NCBI GenBank assembly: GCA_965277105.1
Contig: OZ255710.1
Span: 1,550,001-1,614,000, forward strand
Length of the DNA stretch: 64,000 bases
Source: CAXSBA01 sp965277105
GTDB lineage: Bacteria > Spirochaetota > UBA12135 > COTS27 > CAXSBA01
Reading direction: 5' to 3'
The notes beneath the pieces were generated by a model. It searched no databases. It was given only the letters and a program-made list of their open reading frames with translations, and was not told where the DNA came from. Positions 17,059-25,455 of the stretch are shown here, in pieces. Numbering within the stretch: position 1 is the stretch's first letter; each line of letters starts with the position of its first letter. Both the position numbers and the translations under genes were made by a program.

Positions 17059-18453
17059 TTGAGTAAAAAAATTATTGTACTTGGTTTTTCTATTTTAAAT
17101 TTATTATTTAGCCAACTTGGGACTGCTTTCGGCAAAGTAAAAGCAACGGTTTCTACTCCAATTGTTCTTTCATCGGATAAAGATAAAACCACCGATAACG
17201 ATGATTTAGCTTATGGTGATAAGTATTTTAATCAAATTACCTTTCCTTATGATTTAGAGTTTATTTTTGGTTATATTTATGCTTTTGATAACTATACTAG
17301 TCTTTTGGGTTTTTGGAAGGTAAAGTATAGTGATGATCCCCTTAATTCCATCTTTAGTGGAAGAACTGAAGATAAGGAAGCGGACAAAGAAATTATTCCT
17401 GATTTTACTGAGCAAAATATTAATAACGTTATTAGCTTTAATTATACTAAGCAGTTTTCTTTTTTTGATTTATCCTTAGGCACTTTATTTAATTTCGATC
17501 TCTACCGAGAGACCCCGGAGGAAGACTTTTTAGATGGCATTGACAATAACTACTTTGTTGCTTTTAATACTCAAATGAGTTTTGACGTTTCTTCTCAAGT
17601 CCAGTTAAAACCTAAAGTTGCTTATTTTTTTAATTATTACCCTAATGATCGGCTTGGTTCAGCTAATGATTCTGCTAGTGCCAACGTTATTGCTGTTCCT
17701 ACTATTTTAAAAGATTATCACAAGGTTGATGTTGGTTTAGACCTTGCTTATCGTCCCTTAGAAAATTTAGTTTTAAGTATAGGGTATGTTTTTACTGCGG
17801 ATATTTATCCAGAATATCCTATTCTTGATGGTAACTTGGAAAGCAACAACTACACTTCTAAAAACAAACTAAACATTAAAAACAAGGTTAATTTGGATGT
17901 TCTTTCTTTTTTCTTTAAGCGACGAGATTACTATTTATTGACGCTAAAATTTTCTTATCTGTTTAGAAATAATAGCTCCAATTATATAGAGGTTCTAAAT
18001 ATTAGCTCTGGCCAAGAGGGTGACCTTGCTACTAGGTTAAGCGACCCTAGTTTCGCTCAAGCGGTTCCTATTGGTAGTGGTACTTCTTATATTGTTTTAA
18101 GAGAAGACTATGAGAATTTTATTTACAACTCTTTAGGAATTTATCCTTCTTTTAAATTCCATTCTTTGTATTCTCTTAACTTGGGCTATTCTTTTGTTAT
18201 TAAAAATTACACTAATCATTTTGCTCGTTATGGTGATGGCGAAAAAGTAGAAGTACCTCATGGCGCCTATAAAGATGAAAATCGGGTAGATATGACTCAC
18301 AATCTTTTTATTTCTTTTGTTATTTACAATAAAAGCAAAAACTTTAGTTTTACCCCTTACTTCGGCATGCGTTTTTCTTCTTCTAATGATTTTACTAGGG
18401 GATTAAACAACGATATTTATTATTTAGGATTTACTACTAATTTGGAGTTTTAA
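17059..18453 (+). CDS. Unknown outer-membrane beta-barrel protein
   Basis: A 464-residue protein starting at TTG, with a signal peptide (MSKKIIVLGFSILNLLFS, then TAFGKV). The mature protein is a succession of aromatic, alternating strands with acidic turns (LEFIFGYIYAFDNYTSLLGF, LVLSIGYVFTADIYPEYP, FSFTPYFGMRFSS), ending in GFTTNLEF. A terminal Phe is the usual BAM recognition signal. Length and pattern suggest a barrel of 14-18 strands. The TPR gene starts 1 nt after its stop. Ligand unknown. Confidence 0.7.
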   Translation: MSKKIIVLGFSILNLLFSQLGTAFGKVKATVSTPIVLSSDKDKTTDNDDLAYGDKYFNQITFPYDLEFIFGYIYAFDNYTSLLGFWKVKYSDDPLNSIFSGRTEDKEADKEIIPDFTEQNINNVISFNYTKQFSFFDLSLGTLFNFDLYRETPEEDFLDGIDNNYFVAFNTQMSFDVSSQVQLKPKVAYFFNYYPNDRLGSANDSASANVIAVPTILKDYHKVDVGLDLAYRPLENLVLSIGYVFTADIYPEYPILDGNLESNNYTSKNKLNIKNKVNLDVLSFFFKRRDYYLLTLKFSYLFRNNSSNYIEVLNISSGQEGDLATRLSDPSFAQAVPIGSGTSYIVLREDYENFIYNSLGIYPSFKFHSLYSLNLGYSFVIKNYTNHFARYGDGEKVEVPHGAYKDENRVDMTHNLFISFVIYNKSKNFSFTPYFGMRFSSSNDFTRGLNNDIYYLGFTTNLEF

Positions 18454-18454
18454 A

Positions 18455-19195
18455 ATGAAAGTAATATTATTGGCTATTTTATTTTTTTCTTTTTTTTATG
18501 GGCATAGTGGGGTTGAAGATCATACTCATGATCAACCCCAAAAAGAAAATAAAATAGATAACTCTAAAAAAACTATCTTTGAGAAAAAAGGAGAGCTCTC
18601 GAGAGAAGAGGTAAATTTTTTAGAATCCCTTTCTCCCCAAGTAGCTCCAGAAATTATCCCTTATTCTTTTTTTGCTATTAAGCCTAAGAAGTCTTACCCC
18701 GCTAGTTTGTATGAGAAGTCTGAGAAAAAACTCATTTATGAAGAGAATCAAAATAGAATAAAACAGGCTAAGATTTATAAAGAAAGTGGTAATATTAGTG
18801 AGTTTAGCGAAATTCTACTTGACTTATTTACTTATTACAACTATTCCTTAGTCGCTCCTGAGGCAGCTATGCTTTTGGGCGATTTCGAGTACTTGATTTA
18901 CAATCTCGAGGCCGCTTTAACCTATTACTTGTATGTGGTGAATAATCATTTTTACTCGCCTTGGGGGGAAGAGGCTTATCTTAAATTAGGGCTTACCCTT
19001 GCGAAGCAGCAACACTTTTTAGAAGCAACTAAGATTATGCAAGAAATATTAGCTGATTCTAAAAGCCTTGATTTGCAAAAACAAGCTAAAGATTTTCTAC
19101 AAAAGCGTTACCTTTTGTTGGCTAAAGTGGATTATCAAGAAGAGAAATATGACGAAGCTAAAAAGTATTTAGAAAAGTACTTTGCCTTAGAATGA
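18455..19195 (+). CDS. Exported TPR-repeat protein with a His-rich N-terminus
   Basis: A 246-residue protein with a signal peptide (MKVILLAILFFSFFYGHSG). The mature N-terminus GHSGVEDHTHDQPQ has four histidines within 12 residues and could bind a metal such as zinc. Residues about 110-240 form tetratricopeptide-like helical repeats (AALTYYLYVVNNHFYSPWG, EEAYLKLGLTLAKQQHFLEA, EEKYDEAKKYLEKYFALE), similar to CpoB/BamD-type periplasmic adaptors. It lies 1 nt after the barrel gene, so a periplasmic partner role for that barrel is a reasonable inference. Confidence 0.7.
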   Translation: MKVILLAILFFSFFYGHSGVEDHTHDQPQKENKIDNSKKTIFEKKGELSREEVNFLESLSPQVAPEIIPYSFFAIKPKKSYPASLYEKSEKKLIYEENQNRIKQAKIYKESGNISEFSEILLDLFTYYNYSLVAPEAAMLLGDFEYLIYNLEAALTYYLYVVNNHFYSPWGEEAYLKLGLTLAKQQHFLEATKIMQEILADSKSLDLQKQAKDFLQKRYLLLAKVDYQEEKYDEAKKYLEKYFALE

Positions 19196-19219
19196 GTAAT
19201 ATTTTTCAATTAAATATCA

Positions 19220-20173
19220 CTATTTTTTCCCTATAAAAAATCTCTCTTTCCCCTGCAGGTCTTTTAAAACCAGAGGGTTTTGTAAGGTAGTAAAAATTTC
19301 TTTTATAGCCTGGCTTTGCTTAAATCCCATTTCGGTGTAAAATTCCCCTTGCGGTTTTAACCAATAGTATATTCGGTTTTTTAATTGCTTAAAAAAATCC
19401 AATCCTTCTCTTCCCGCGAAAAGGGCTTCCCTAGGCTCATAGTTAAGGCTGGCTTTGCTCATAAACTTCATTTCTTTTAGTCCTACATAAGGGGGGTTGG
19501 TAACAATTAAATCAAAAGGGTTTTGCTTAAACTGTTGATTGATTTTTTCACAAAAGACATTATTAGCGTGAAACTCTATTTTTTGATTTGTGGAGTAAAG
19601 AATTTTCTGAGCATTTTTTTGAGCCACTTGAATGGCTTTAGAGGAAATATCAATGGCTACTACATCTGCTTGAGGAATGGCTTTTTGTAGGCTAACAGCA
19701 ATTACTCCCGAACCGCTGCCAATATCGAGGATGCGGATTTTGTCTTTGACGTTTTGATATTTTTGAATTAGCAAATGAACTAACTCTTCGGTCTCGCTGC
19801 GAGGAATTAAAACATTTTTATTAACAAAAAAAGTGTCTTCTAAAAAGCTCACCTTTTGAAAAATATATTCCCAGGGGCAACCTCTTTTTTTCAAAAAAGT
19901 ATAATAACCCAGCTTAAAAATTAGGGGGAAAGAAAGTGCTACTTTTTCATTAGAAAAAATTTTATTAATAAAATCTTTAGAACTTAGTTGAAAAATTTCT
20001 TTTAAAAAAGCATCTAATTCCTGTCTCCAAATTTTTTGCAGGTAACGATTTTTTTTTATTTGACTTAGTTTTTTTTGCAATTTTTTAGAGGTAAAAATAC
20101 TTTTATAAATCGTATTATAAAAATATTTTTTTCTTTTAAAAAAGAATAATAGTATAATATTTAGTAATGACAA
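19220..20173 (-). CDS. prmC: Release factor glutamine methyltransferase PrmC (HemK)
   Basis: SAM-dependent methyltransferase with RILDIGSGSGVIAVSL (motif I), the diagnostic TNPPYVG catalytic motif, and the LIPRSETEELV segment of the PrmC family. PrmC methylates the GGQ glutamine of release factors RF1 and RF2. The longest frame gives 317 residues from a TTG at 20173, about 30 more than usual. The extra part is basic and overlaps the divergent fdxA start by 7 nt, so a start nearer 20080 (another TTG) is plausible. It converges with the TPR gene. Confidence 0.9.
   Translation of the reverse strand: MSLLNIILLFFFKRKKYFYNTIYKSIFTSKKLQKKLSQIKKNRYLQKIWRQELDAFLKEIFQLSSKDFINKIFSNEKVALSFPLIFKLGYYTFLKKRGCPWEYIFQKVSFLEDTFFVNKNVLIPRSETEELVHLLIQKYQNVKDKIRILDIGSGSGVIAVSLQKAIPQADVVAIDISSKAIQVAQKNAQKILYSTNQKIEFHANNVFCEKINQQFKQNPFDLIVTNPPYVGLKEMKFMSKASLNYEPREALFAGREGLDFFKQLKNRIYYWLKPQGEFYTEMGFKQSQAIKEIFTTLQNPLVLKDLQGKERFFIGKK
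20153..20158 (+). promoter_or_regulatory. Probable -10 element of fdxA
   Basis: A perfect TATAAT ends 8 nt before the fdxA ATG, so the transcript would start at or within 1-2 nt of the start codon (leaderless). The -35 region (TTTCTT at 20130-20135) is weak. The box lies inside the longest version of prmC on the other strand. Confidence 0.5.
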
Positions 20174-20448
20174 GAGTAGTTACCGAAGCTTGTGTTAATT
20201 GTAAGTACGCCGACTGCGTGGAAGTCTGTCCGGTGAATTGTTTTTTTGAAGAAGACGATATGCTAGTGATAAACCCCGACGAATGCATTGACTGCGAAGC
20301 CTGTGATCCCGAGTGCCCAGTGGAAGCTATTGTAACGGATGACGAAGCAGACGAGAAATGGATAAAAAGGAACAGCGAAGTCAAATGGGATGAAGAGAAA
20401 AGAAGGTATAAAAAAGACGAGGTTACCCCGGGGCCTAATAAAAAATAA
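20167..20448 (+). CDS. fdxA: 7Fe ferredoxin (FdxA family)
   Basis: A 93-residue ferredoxin with the Azotobacter FdI-type pattern: CVNCKYADCVEVCPVNCF, binding a 3Fe-4S cluster with part of the second cluster, then CIDCEACDPECPVEAI for the 4Fe-4S cluster. The C-terminal tail is shortened and charged (VTPGPNKK end). It is a cytoplasmic low-potential electron carrier. The gene stands alone, head-to-head with prmC, with a TATAAT box 8 nt before the ATG and no Shine-Dalgarno. Confidence 0.93.
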   Translation: MTRVVTEACVNCKYADCVEVCPVNCFFEEDDMLVINPDECIDCEACDPECPVEAIVTDDEADEKWIKRNSEVKWDEEKRRYKKDEVTPGPNKK

Positions 20449-20506
20449 AGCATTTAGTATTAACTATTTAATTCTTCGACTTATTAAAATGGATTAAAAG
20501 CTAGGT

Positions 20507-21568
20507 ATGAGTAAAATTCCCATTGCTTTTTTCATTTTCATTTTAGCTTTTTTTAGCATTGGATTTTTTTATATCCTTTTCCCTTTTATAACGGCCATTT
20601 TTCTCGCTTTCATTTTGGCTTTTTTATTTAAAAAGGCTAATGTATTTTTTGTAAGAAAAACTAACTCTACCTTAGGTCCTTTTTTAACCACTTTTTTAAT
20701 GTTACTTACGGTTATCTTGCCTTTTTTATTAGTTATCCTGCTAATTTCTTTTGAGGCTAATAAAAACTATTCTTTCTTTGCCGAAAAAATTAACCAAGGC
20801 TATGTTATCCTCCAGGGAGGAGTGGAAAATATCCCGCTCGTTAAAGAATTATTAGAATTCCCTTTAGTGAAAGAAAACCTAGGAAGTTTTACAAGTACTT
20901 TTGATTCGGAAAAAATTATTGGTTATATTAATCAAGGCCTTGCGTATTTAATTACGCTGATAAGAGACAGCGCTCTTGATTTAGGAGAACTTGTTATTAG
21001 CTTTTTGCTTATCCTTTATATGTTTTATTTTATTTCTAAAGATTATGAAAAAATAAAAGAGTCGCTCTATTCTTTTATCCCCTTAAAGCTAGCAGAAAAA
21101 AATCATTTTTTCGGCGAGTGTAAAAAAATTATTGAAGCGACGGTTTTAGGGGTTTTTTTAATTGCGGTTATGGAGGGAGGCTATGGGATGCTACTGTTTT
21201 TTATTTTACAAATTCCCTCTCCGGTAACCTGGGGGGTGGTTATGATAGTTTTTTCTATGCTCCCAGTTTTAGGAACGAATACGATTATTGTTCCATTACT
21301 CCTTTATAAAATGGTTACTGGTGAATATTTAGTTGCCTTAATTTTATTAGTTTTTGGCGTGGGAGTTATTCTCCTAAGTCAAAATTTAATCAAACCTAAA
21401 CTAGTGGGTGATAAATCGGGTCTGCACCCGGCTATTGTGGCGATGTCTTCTTTGGGAGGGTTAGTTACCTTCGGGATGATTGGGATATTAATAGGCCCTT
21501 TATGTGCCACCTTATTTATCGTAAGTTGGAAAGAGTTTCGTAATAAATTGGCTATTACAAATTATTAA
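20507..21568 (+). CDS. AI-2E family (PerM/TqsA-like) membrane permease
   Basis: A 353-residue integral membrane protein with about eight helices. Two hydrophobic pairs form the N-terminus (residues 5-40 and 55-85), a soluble loop spans residues about 90-145, and a C-terminal block contains QNLIKPKLVGDKSGLHPAIV, the family signature, followed by GLVTFGMIGILIGP. Family members export autoinducer-2 (TqsA) or act as Na+/H+-type antiporters, so the substrate is open. Located 58 nt after fdxA and 29 nt before the SnoaL-like gene. Confidence 0.88.
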   Translation: MSKIPIAFFIFILAFFSIGFFYILFPFITAIFLAFILAFLFKKANVFFVRKTNSTLGPFLTTFLMLLTVILPFLLVILLISFEANKNYSFFAEKINQGYVILQGGVENIPLVKELLEFPLVKENLGSFTSTFDSEKIIGYINQGLAYLITLIRDSALDLGELVISFLLILYMFYFISKDYEKIKESLYSFIPLKLAEKNHFFGECKKIIEATVLGVFLIAVMEGGYGMLLFFILQIPSPVTWGVVMIVFSMLPVLGTNTIIVPLLLYKMVTGEYLVALILLVFGVGVILLSQNLIKPKLVGDKSGLHPAIVAMSSLGGLVTFGMIGILIGPLCATLFIVSWKEFRNKLAITNY

Positions 21569-21597
21569 TCAAATAAGGAGAAAAAAACTTAAAAAAA

Positions 21598-21978
21598 ATG
21601 GAAGATTTAGCACATGATTTGTTTGAGCAATGGAACCAAACACTTTTAGCTGGCGCAGAACAGGTTGCTTCCTTGTATCAGCAAGACGCCCTGCTTTTAC
21701 CAACTATCTCTTCGGAGTTTTGCTCTACTTCTACTAAGATTAAAAATTATTTTAACGTATTTTGTCAAAAAAAACCGCAGGGAGAAATCCTTGAGAGCAA
21801 AGTATTTTATAGCGAAAAAACCATTATTTTTGCCGGGCATTACGTGTTTACTTTAAATGGGAGCGAAAAAGCAGAGGCGAGGTTTACTTTTGTTTTTGAA
21901 AAAGTTAAAGAAACCAACGAAGCTAAACTAGGCCGCGATTGGCTAATTGCTCATCACCACTCTTCAGTATTCCCGTAA
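21598..21978 (+). CDS. SnoaL-like/DUF4440 family protein
   Basis: A 126-residue NTF2-like protein preceded by an AAGGAG ribosome-binding site. The pattern WNQTLLAGAEQVASLYQQDA, then LLPTI, IKNYFNVFCQKKPQGEI, and a C-terminal RDWLIAHHHSSVFP matches the SgcJ/EcaC or CaMKII-association-like group, whose members often end in an HHSS motif. These are small, often dimeric ligand-binding or isomerase-like domains. No signal peptide. It converges with the HAD phosphatase gene 7 nt away. Substrate unknown. Confidence 0.8.
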   Translation: MEDLAHDLFEQWNQTLLAGAEQVASLYQQDALLLPTISSEFCSTSTKIKNYFNVFCQKKPQGEILESKVFYSEKTIIFAGHYVFTLNGSEKAEARFTFVFEKVKETNEAKLGRDWLIAHHHSSVFP

Positions 21979-21985
21979 GACTATT

Positions 21986-22846
21986 TTATATCTTAATATT
22001 TTCTCTTGTTAAAATATAATTAATCACACTGTCTTGGAAATGCTCGGGGATAATTTTATGAGCTACTTTTTTTAAATCAGGGTGGGCGTTGTTTACCGCG
22101 CAAGAATTCCCGGCTAGTTCAAACATAGAGAGGTCGTTGAGATTATCACCAAAAACGGTTACTTCTTTTAATGGAATATCGATTAACTCGCTTACTTTTT
22201 TTAAGCCAGTTCCTTTCGTGGCTTGATCGTCTTGGATGGTTGTCCACTGGTAATTATTTTCGTCTATTCCCATAGGATAAATAGCGAAATTATCATTTGT
22301 TTCTTGTTGCAGTTTTTTGTAAATTTCTTTACTCTTAGTAGCTTCTTCAATAATGGTAAAAGAGATAACTTTCTCTTTCTTCAAATCAATATCTTTGAGG
22401 TTGTCAAAAATCTTTAAGCGAGGATCCTTTTTTTCTACGCGGTCTTGATAAAAAAGTTCGACGCAGTGGTTCCTTTTAGACGGGAGCCAGCATTTGCTCT
22501 TTTCACGTTCTTCACTGGTGAAAATAAAACTAGCGTCATTTTTTTCTAGGAAGTTTAAAATGTTATTTGCTTTAATTTCATTCAAATAGCTAGTGAGTAT
22601 TTTTTTTTCATCATCATAATTCATCAGACACGCCCCGTTTAGAGTAATAACTGGTAATTTTAAAGGGAGGTCTAGTAAAATTTCTTTAATGGTGGTGAGG
22701 CTCCTAGCGCTAGCAACGGTAAAAGGGATTCCTTTATCTAATATTATTTCTAAATGCTTTCTCGTGTAGTCGCTTAAAATGGAGTTATGGGATAATAAAG
22801 TGCCATCTAAATCACTAACGTATAGCCGGTTAATTTTGTTGGTCAA
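21986..22846 (-). CDS. Cof-type HAD-IIB sugar-phosphate phosphatase
   Basis: A 286-residue HAD hydrolase with LYVSDLDGTLL (motif I; nucleophile Asp and acid Asp), SARSLTTI, a C2B cap of about residues 85-190, and VFGDNLNDLSMF (motif IV). HAD-IIB Cof-like enzymes dephosphorylate sugar phosphates or flavin/pyridoxal phosphates. It is the last gene of the minus-strand lpxC-recN-yhhQ-tgt-murF-mraY operon, 11 nt after mraY. Substrate cannot be read from sequence. Confidence 0.9.
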   Translation of the reverse strand: MTNKINRLYVSDLDGTLLSHNSILSDYTRKHLEIILDKGIPFTVASARSLTTIKEILLDLPLKLPVITLNGACLMNYDDEKKILTSYLNEIKANNILNFLEKNDASFIFTSEEREKSKCWLPSKRNHCVELFYQDRVEKKDPRLKIFDNLKDIDLKKEKVISFTIIEEATKSKEIYKKLQQETNDNFAIYPMGIDENNYQWTTIQDDQATKGTGLKKVSELIDIPLKEVTVFGDNLNDLSMFELAGNSCAVNNAHPDLKKVAHKIIPEHFQDSVINYILTRENIKI

Positions 22847-22857
22847 GTTGTTTTTTT

Positions 22858-23967
22858 TTAACGTATTTTTAAAGTGGCCAAACTAATGAGCATTAAGATA
22901 ATTCCTATTACCCAAAATCGGATGATAATTTTATTTTCTTTAAGTCCTAATAGCTCGAAATGATGATGGACGGGAGCCATTTTAAAAATTCTTTTCCCAC
23001 GTAATTTATAGGAAGTAACTTGGATAATTACTGAAAGGGCTTCCATGACAAAAACTCCGCCGATAATTGGAAGTAGTAATTCTTGTTTTAACACCAAAGC
23101 TGAAAATCCCATAATTCCTCCTAGCGCTAAAGAACCGGTATCCCCCATAAAAATTTGAGCAGGGTAGGCGTTATACCACAAAAAGCCAATAGCTCCTCCC
23201 ATTAAAGCGGCTAAAAAAACAGTATATTCTGCGCTGTTTTTAATGTAAGGAATTTGCAGGTATTCGGCAGCCACGATATTCCCCGAAACATAACTAAAAA
23301 TAGTGAAAGTGGTAACGACTAAGAGGAAGAGTCCAATAGCAAGTCCATCTAATCCATCGGTGAGATTAACGGCATTAGAGCTGGCTGTAAGAATAAAAAT
23401 AGCAAAGGCAATATAGAAATACCCTAGATCAAAAAAAACTTCTTTTAAAAAAGGGAAAGTCAAATAGGAGTACCCAATCTCGACTTTTTCTTTTAATGCT
23501 ACTAAGCTAATATCATCATTAACAAAAAACAAGGCTAAGCTAACCACTCCTCCAAGCCCTATTTGTAAGTTTAGTTTTAATTTAGCGGAAATTCCTCTGC
23601 CATTATTTTTTTTGATTTTAATAAAATCATCAAAAAATCCAATAAGAGCAAACCCCCAAAAAACGGCTAACCCCAGAATAATTAGGTAGTTGCTGAAGTT
23701 GCCGGTTAAAAAGAGGCTAATGGTAATCGAAACTAAAATGATAATCCCTCCCATACTAGGGGTGCCTTGTTTTTTTATATGAGAATTCGGAGTTAATTTT
23801 CTAATGGTATTTTGCTGGTTGCTCATATAGCGGATAAAATATTTCCCGATTACAATAGAAAGCCCTAAGCTAATTAAAATAGCTAAAATGGCTCGAAAGG
23901 TAATGTAGGAGAATAGGTTAAAAATAGAATAGCTTTCGGCTAAGGGGGTTAAAAAGTAGTGGAGCAT
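22858..23967 (-). CDS. mraY: Phospho-MurNAc-pentapeptide translocase MraY
   Basis: A 369-residue polytopic membrane enzyme that transfers phospho-MurNAc-pentapeptide to undecaprenyl phosphate, giving lipid I. The motifs KKQGTPSMGG, FFDDFIKIKK (catalytic Asp pair), NAVNLTDGLDGLA, AQIFMGDTGSLALGG and APVHHHFELLG are all intact. It follows murF by 4 nt, the standard murein order, but the rest of the dcw cluster is absent here. Confidence 0.97.
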   Translation of the reverse strand: MLHYFLTPLAESYSIFNLFSYITFRAILAILISLGLSIVIGKYFIRYMSNQQNTIRKLTPNSHIKKQGTPSMGGIIILVSITISLFLTGNFSNYLIILGLAVFWGFALIGFFDDFIKIKKNNGRGISAKLKLNLQIGLGGVVSLALFFVNDDISLVALKEKVEIGYSYLTFPFLKEVFFDLGYFYIAFAIFILTASSNAVNLTDGLDGLAIGLFLLVVTTFTIFSYVSGNIVAAEYLQIPYIKNSAEYTVFLAALMGGAIGFLWYNAYPAQIFMGDTGSLALGGIMGFSALVLKQELLLPIIGGVFVMEALSVIIQVTSYKLRGKRIFKMAPVHHHFELLGLKENKIIIRFWVIGIILMLISLATLKIR

Positions 23968-23971
23968 AGGT

Positions 23972-25414
23972 TTAGTTTTGGGGTTTTTTTGCGAAATCGC
24001 TTACGAATTTTTTAACCACTTGGGAAAGTTTTATCCCCTGGGAAGCTTTAAAGTAATAAAGCGAGTTAGGATTAACTTCGCGCTTTAAACCGGCCAACAA
24101 ATCCAAGGGATCAGAAAAAAGCTTTTTGTTTTTTGTTTTTAAATTATTAAAAATAATTTTCATCGCATCAGGTAAGGTAGCTAGTAAAAAGAAACTTACT
24201 AGGGTATGAGGATTTTTTTCTATTATGGTATTTAAGTTCTTAACTAAGGATAAATAAATGCCCTTGGTTTTATTCCCCAGTTCTAACATATCTCCTAGGG
24301 TAATGGTAAGTGAAAGCGAAGGAGAGTTCTTTATTAGATTAAAAATTTTTTCAAGGGTTTTATGAGTAGTAAAGGCATTGGCATTATAAGTGTCATCAAT
24401 TACCAAAGGATGTTTGCCGGCAACCATTAAGCGATGAGGAAGAGGAGTGGGAATGACCATATTTTGAAAGGTAGTTTTTCTCTCTAACTTAAAGTGTTCT
24501 CCTACTTTTAAGGCAAAGTCATAATTTTCTGAGAAAAGCTGAAAATTGTTAACCTCTTTTTTGCTTCTAGAAATTTTATCATAAAAAGTAGATTTTATTT
24601 CCATCGTTTTAGTAATTTTCTGGTCAATAATTAAATCATCTTTTTTTAAAATAAATAATTTTACATCGGGAGAAAGATTTCTCATTAAGGTTGTTTTTTG
24701 ATCAATGCCTTCGGGTAAAAAAGCAATGCCATTTTTTTCTAACCCTAAAAATATCTCGCTTTTAGCTTTAGCGATTTCTTTTATTCCTTCGAAAAATCCA
24801 GCATGAACTAATCTAATGCTAGTGATGATGCTTACCTGCGGCGCTACCATTTTGCTTAGATATTTCATTTCTCCTGCGTGATTCATTCCGAGTTCAAACA
24901 GATAAAAATCATAATTATTAGTAATTTGAAAAATGGAATAAGGAACTCCTAAGTGGTTGTTATAGTTGCCTTGGCTTTTATAAACCGAGTACTTGGTTTT
25001 TAAAATTTGGTATAAAATTTCTTTAAAAGAGCTTTTACCTACACTCCCAGTAATAGCTATTTTTATTCCCGTGAAATTTTTTAAATAATGGTGAGCAATG
25101 ATCCCATAGGCGGTAATGACACCTTTCACCACTAAAACGTTAGCGGGTTTGTGCCCTATTCTTTGTTGAAATTCCCTAAAATCTTTTTTAGTAATAATAA
25201 AAAACCGAACGCCTTTTTGGTAAAGCGAGTTAAGGAAATGAACGCCTTTCGTCTTAGCTCCAGTTAAAGCAAAAAAAACATAATCTTTTTTCGTCTCCCG
25301 GCTGTCATAACTAAATCCTTTAAGGGGTAAAGGCAAAAGGCTTTTTAGTGATAGAGTAGTGGTAACAATTTCTTTTTGGAGAAGTTGCAGAATTTTTTTA
25401 AAAGTTAATTTCAC
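23972..25414 (-). CDS. murF: UDP-MurNAc-tripeptide D-Ala-D-Ala ligase MurF
   Basis: A 480-residue Mur ligase. N-terminal UDP-binding domain with FSYDSRETKKDYVFFALTG; central ATPase domain with AITGSVGKSSFKE (P-loop; SS replaces the usual TT), SQGNYNNHLGVPYSI and ELGMNHAGEM; C-terminal domain with VIDDTYNANAFTT and LTLGDMLELG. It adds D-Ala-D-Ala to the UDP-MurNAc tripeptide in the cytoplasm. The GKSS variant is conservative and should still bind ATP. It begins 41 nt after tgt and ends 4 nt before mraY. Confidence 0.95.
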   Translation of the reverse strand: MKLTFKKILQLLQKEIVTTTLSLKSLLPLPLKGFSYDSRETKKDYVFFALTGAKTKGVHFLNSLYQKGVRFFIITKKDFREFQQRIGHKPANVLVVKGVITAYGIIAHHYLKNFTGIKIAITGSVGKSSFKEILYQILKTKYSVYKSQGNYNNHLGVPYSIFQITNNYDFYLFELGMNHAGEMKYLSKMVAPQVSIITSIRLVHAGFFEGIKEIAKAKSEIFLGLEKNGIAFLPEGIDQKTTLMRNLSPDVKLFILKKDDLIIDQKITKTMEIKSTFYDKISRSKKEVNNFQLFSENYDFALKVGEHFKLERKTTFQNMVIPTPLPHRLMVAGKHPLVIDDTYNANAFTTHKTLEKIFNLIKNSPSLSLTITLGDMLELGNKTKGIYLSLVKNLNTIIEKNPHTLVSFFLLATLPDAMKIIFNNLKTKNKKLFSDPLDLLAGLKREVNPNSLYYFKASQGIKLSQVVKKFVSDFAKKPQN

Positions 25415-25455
25415 TTTAAAATTAAAAGATAAATTTAAAAAACGTTTTTAAGAGA

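Noticed and set aside
20136..20453. Minus-strand ORF of 105 codons opposite fdxA.
   Set aside because: fdxA is a clear ferredoxin with intact cysteine motifs; the opposite frame is Ser-rich antisense with no domain.
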